DNA of 8,314 nucleotides, taken from Bacillota bacterium. Its GTDB lineage: Bacteria > Bacillota > Clostridia > Christensenellales > SZUA-584. The notes under the pieces are model-generated. The model did not search any database, was not told the origin of the DNA, and saw only the letters and a program-made list of their open reading frames with translations. Made by a program: the position numbers and the translations under genes. Below, one piece after another: positions 5,509-8,314 of the stretch (the stretch's first letter is position 1; each line of letters starts with the position of its first letter). The stretch covers positions 1-8,314 of the forward strand of contig JAEWQS010000174.1 of NCBI GenBank assembly GCA_023399095.1, written 5' to 3'.

Positions 5509-6732
5509 ATGTTCTGCTTCAGAAAAGCGTTTTTGAATATTAGACGGCATAAGCAAAAGGGTGTACTTATTGTGTTGATCTGCGCGCTCATCGTGTTGTT
5601 TGTTTCCGTTTATATCAACAACATTGAACGAAGTGAAAAACAGCTTGCTGATCTGCCTCAGGCTGTCACGGTTCCGGCGAGGATATGCAACACAACGGGA
5701 ACACAGGTCGCGGGGCTTGTCATCAGCAGCAAGGTGGTGGCGGGTATTGAAAGCTCCGGTCTCGTGAAAGATCTGCTGTATACGGCGCCGCTGGCCGCGA
5801 ATCCGGCAGATATGCACGATGAAAAAAACAAATATAAAGAGATTAACATATGCTGCGTCAACGATGCAAAGGCGATTCCGGGCTATATCGACAGAACCAT
5901 TACGATGATGGACGGTGTTGACGAAAGTATTATGCAGGGAGAAGACGCCGTTTGTATAGCGGACGAGGCTTATCTGGAAAGCAACAGTCTGTCTATCGGT
6001 GATACAGTGGGGCTCGCGGTTTACGCGCTGAAATACAACAGCGAGAATTGGTCTTTTTCTTTCAAACCGCTGGGGACTCACGATATACATATCGTGGGAC
6101 GCATGTCCGCCGCGGTGACCAACCGGGAAACGGTGACGAACCTCGTGTGTCCTGTCGGCTGGAGCAAAGCGCTCAACAAAAAGGCCGATGAACATTTCTT
6201 TCTGGACTCCGTCTTCTTCAACGTGGCGGATCCGCTTAACCTCAACACGTTCAAGACAGCCATGGATGATCTATTCTTAATACCCGCCATACCGACGGCC
6301 AAGGAGACGCTCAGCGGCGGTGCGCTTAGCGTAAGAGATCAAACGTTTATCTCGACGGCCAACAGCCTTAAGAATAACATTAAAACCCTGTATGCGTTTG
6401 CGCCCATCGTGTTTATTGTGATCGCCTTGGTCGGGTATGTGATATCTTATCTGCTCATGCAAAGCAGGCGAACTGATATCGTCGTGATGCGCTCTTTGGG
6501 CACAAGCCGCGCGGCATGCGTCATGATTATGCTGATCGAGTTCACCACGCTGGGGCTTGCGGGGTCGCTGCTTGGCATCGCGATATCCGCGCTACTGATC
6601 GGTTTTGCAGGCATAAGCACGCCGCTGATTTCGATGCTCTTCTTCTTGAGCTTTGTGCTTGGCATCGTGGCTGCGGCGGTTCAAATAAGCAGACGGAATC
6701 TGATGACCGGCCTTAATAAAACGGAGGAGTAA
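5509..6732 (+). CDS. ABC transporter permease, FtsX/MacB-like
   Basis: A 407-residue membrane subunit with FtsX-family layout: one N-terminal membrane helix (about 17–37), a large extracytoplasmic domain (about 38–294), then three helices (about 295–316, 335–365 and 372–393). The stretch SRRTDIVVMRSLGTSR (319–334) after the second helix is the typical FtsX coupling segment that contacts the ATPase. FtsX/MacB systems usually transmit ATPase motion to the outside face, for peptide or drug export, lipoprotein handling or signalling, rather than importing solutes. The ATG at 5509 has GGGAAAGG 7 bases upstream. The stop lies 5 bases before the ATPase gene, whose ribosome binding site overlaps this gene's end, so the two are co-translated. 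The substrate is not deducible. Higher GC than the merR–btrH block sets it apart from those genes. Confidence 0.9.
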   Translation: MFCFRKAFLNIRRHKQKGVLIVLICALIVLFVSVYINNIERSEKQLADLPQAVTVPARICNTTGTQVAGLVISSKVVAGIESSGLVKDLLYTAPLAANPADMHDEKNKYKEINICCVNDAKAIPGYIDRTITMMDGVDESIMQGEDAVCIADEAYLESNSLSIGDTVGLAVYALKYNSENWSFSFKPLGTHDIHIVGRMSAAVTNRETVTNLVCPVGWSKALNKKADEHFFLDSVFFNVADPLNLNTFKTAMDDLFLIPAIPTAKETLSGGALSVRDQTFISTANSLKNNIKTLYAFAPIVFIVIALVGYVISYLLMQSRRTDIVVMRSLGTSRAACVMIMLIEFTTLGLAGSLLGIAISALLIGFAGISTPLISMLFFLSFVLGIVAAAVQISRRNLMTGLNKTEE

Positions 6733-6737
6733 ACGAT

Positions 6738-7406
6738 ATGAGTCAAATTCTAAACGTTGAAAACGTCAGCTATACGTATACGAATAAATATCAGAAGGTT
6801 GAGGCAGTGAAGAACGTGTCCTGCTTGTTTGAAGCGGGAAAGATGTACGCGATTGTGGGGCGCTCGGGCAGCGGCAAGAGCACGCTTCTGTCGTTGCTGG
6901 CGGGGCTGGATCTGCCGACGAACGGGGAGATTTACTTTGAGGGAAAACCCATGTCGTCGATAAACCGCAACCGATACCGTCGGGACACTGCTTCGGTGAT
7001 CTATCAGTCATTCAATCTTTTTCCGCTGCTGACGACGCTGGAAAATGTGATGTATCCGCTGGAGCTTCAAGGCAAACACAAACGCGAGGCATCGGAAGTG
7101 GCCAAAAAGCTGTTTGCGGAAGTGGGGCTTAACGATACGGCTTACCGCAAGTTTCCTCAGATGATGAGCGGCGGTGAGCAGCAACGCATCGCCATCGCGC
7201 GGGCGCTGGCCGTGGGCGGGAAAGTATTGCTGGCCGATGAACCGACAGGCAATCTCGACACCGCGAATGAACAGACCGTGGTCGGTCTGATCAAAAGGCT
7301 TGCGCATGAGCGCGGCTATACGGCGATTGTGGTGACGCATAACGAGGCTGTGGCCGCGCAGGCGGACGTGGTATACGTGATGAGCGACGGCGAAATGGTG
7401 AGCTGA
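6738..7406 (+). CDS. ABC transporter ATP-binding protein (LolD/MacB/BceA type)
   Basis: A 222-residue cytosolic ATPase with all ABC motifs intact. Walker A GRSGSGKST is at 41–49, the Q-loop Q90 lies in VIYQSFNLFPLLT, the signature MSGGEQQR is at 143–150, Walker B LLADEPTGNLD is at 164–174 with catalytic E168, and the H-loop H201 is in VVTHNEAVA. EPTGNLD together with FNLFP/LTTLENV is the hallmark of the subfamily that pairs with FtsX-like permeases. GGAGGAG (6723–6729) just ahead of the ATG overlaps the end of the upstream permease gene. A second permease starts 13 bases after the stop, so this ATPase probably serves a heterodimer of the two flanking permeases. Confidence 0.96.
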   Translation: MSQILNVENVSYTYTNKYQKVEAVKNVSCLFEAGKMYAIVGRSGSGKSTLLSLLAGLDLPTNGEIYFEGKPMSSINRNRYRRDTASVIYQSFNLFPLLTTLENVMYPLELQGKHKREASEVAKKLFAEVGLNDTAYRKFPQMMSGGEQQRIAIARALAVGGKVLLADEPTGNLDTANEQTVVGLIKRLAHERGYTAIVVTHNEAVAAQADVVYVMSDGEMVS

Positions 7407-7419
7407 AAGGAGAAACGGA

Positions 7420-8314
7420 ATGGTTGTTTCCAACAGCTTAAAGCAGCTTAAGCGTGCGCCGGTGAAAACGGTTTTCTTTCTGGTACTGCTTGCACTCACT
7501 TTGGCGTTTTTTATGCTGGGCTTCAACCTCTGGGCGATTGCTGAAAAGAATATCGACAAGATCGATAGCACGTTTACAACAATCGGCACGGTACAGCAAA
7601 AGGCTACCGGAGTGGAAATGGGTGAAATGTGGGACGCGAAGAAAAAGAGCTCAACTTATTTTTCATTACCCACGTATAATCGCATTATTCCGCCGTCCGT
7701 TCTGGACTTTGAGGGCGCCAATTATATAGTAAAGCCGGAAAAACGGCCGTATTACGTCGCTTATTCTCCCGATTATGTTGTCGATAAAAATACTGATTCT
7801 GATGTGATACTGGATTTCGGCTTTCTTATCGCAGAGTTGCAGCCGCTTGAGGATTGTCAGACCGACCATCCCGTGCGTATGAAGGTCAAGAGGATTTTAT
7901 CCGGACGATTGGATTATACGGACGAAATATGGTTTTTTGATCAATATAACGAAAAGACCAATGCGCTGTACGCATCAAAGACATATATTATGATGCTGCA
8001 GGAGTGGTCGCCCCATGAGGGCACTGATGAATATGAATATATACCTGCCGGTTATCCTGATTCGACACAGTATACAAAGGATGGCACGAGGATAGAGGAC
8101 ATCATACAAACAGAGGTTCCTTGGGATGAAATCACAGAGAACTTCTATGAAACGCCGATAGGCAAACGGTGGCTGGCGTTAATCAAGAGTTATGGTATCC
8201 AGAAGCATAACATACCGGTGATCCCGACACAGGATACAAATCTGCTGATGACCTTTTACGACGGCGATATATGGATAAGTGAGGGGCGCGATATCAGCAG
8301 TGAGGAGCATCAAA
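7420..8314 (+). CDS. Second ABC transporter permease (FtsX-like), N-terminal part, cut by window end
   Basis: An open frame of 298 codons with no stop before the window ends. The start ATG has AAGGAG (7407–7412) 7 bases upstream and follows the ATPase stop by 13 bases. The N-terminus, SLKQLKRAPVKTVFFLVLLA, is a short basic cytoplasmic segment followed by one membrane helix (about 17–40), as in FtsX/MacB permeases. The rest is a long hydrophilic, aromatic-rich extracytoplasmic region (about 41–298) with no further membrane helix. The three C-terminal helices expected for the family would lie beyond the window. The extracytoplasmic part shows no domain I recognise, so the permease call rests mainly on the N-terminus and operon position. 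It differs clearly in sequence from the first permease, which fits a heterodimer. Confidence 0.8.
   Translation, partial: MVVSNSLKQLKRAPVKTVFFLVLLALTLAFFMLGFNLWAIAEKNIDKIDSTFTTIGTVQQKATGVEMGEMWDAKKKSSTYFSLPTYNRIIPPSVLDFEGANYIVKPEKRPYYVAYSPDYVVDKNTDSDVILDFGFLIAELQPLEDCQTDHPVRMKVKRILSGRLDYTDEIWFFDQYNEKTNALYASKTYIMMLQEWSPHEGTDEYEYIPAGYPDSTQYTKDGTRIEDIIQTEVPWDEITENFYETPIGKRWLALIKSYGIQKHNIPVIPTQDTNLLMTFYDGDIWISEGRDISSEEHQ

Noticed and set aside
5437..6195. A 252-codon open frame on the - strand
   Set aside because: It lies antisense to the first permease, whose family features and ribosome binding site are clear. Its product is His/Arg-rich with no recognisable domain, as expected of an antisense shadow.
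7008..7589. A 193-codon open frame on the - strand
   Set aside because: It is antisense to the conserved ABC ATPase and the start of the second permease, with no domain and no plausible ribosome binding context.
7490..7729. A 79-codon + strand frame inside the second permease
   Set aside because: It overlaps the permease frame that runs from 7420 to the window end with a good ribosome binding site and membrane helix. The short frame is basic and has no such support.
1..8314. CRISPR arrays, tRNA or rRNA genes, insertion sequences
   Set aside because: On reading through I saw no regularly spaced repeats, cloverleaf-like segments, transposase-like proteins or terminal inverted repeats.

Overview
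The window reads as a chromosomal segment of a Gram-positive Clostridia-type bacterium (Firmicutes). This rests on the gene order rpmE – DUF1385 membrane protein – prmC – prfA, strong AGGAG-type ribosome binding sites, a Cys4 zinc-type ribosomal protein L31, and compact same-strand operons separated by intrinsic terminators. All genes are on the + strand. I cannot name the species.

Left block (1–3285) is conserved translation housekeeping. rpmE (L31) ends in a clear terminator. A promoter overlapping the terminator's T-tract starts a three-gene operon: a DUF1385 (YqhQ-like) multipass membrane protein, prmC, and prfA. PrmC methylates the GGQ glutamine of release factors, and its substrate RF1 is encoded immediately downstream. 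A strong terminator follows prfA.

Middle block (about 3286–5508) is visibly AT-richer: sampled 60-base stretches are about 35% GC, against about 60% in prmC and the ABC ATPase. It holds a MerR-family regulator with a GyrI/BmrR-like effector domain and a protein related to BtrH (N-terminal peptidase-like acyltransferase domain plus a DUF4872-like C-terminus). Between them lies a textbook MerR-type promoter: -35 TTGACT, 19-bp spacer, -10 TATCCT, with a near-perfect palindrome in the spacer. This strongly suggests that the regulator switches on the BtrH-like gene in response to a small molecule. The pair is the most interesting part of the window. A 236-bp AT-rich gap follows, with two candidate extended -10 promoters, small hairpins and a possible 17-codon leader ORF.

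Right block (5509–8314) is an ABC transporter operon in the order permease (FtsX/MacB type), ATPase (LolD/MacB/BceA type), second permease. The second permease runs off the window end. The substrate is unknown. The transporter may work with the merR–btrH pair or may simply be a neighbour. The 236-bp gap with its own promoters argues for separate transcription, and I see no copy of the MerR operator in front of it.
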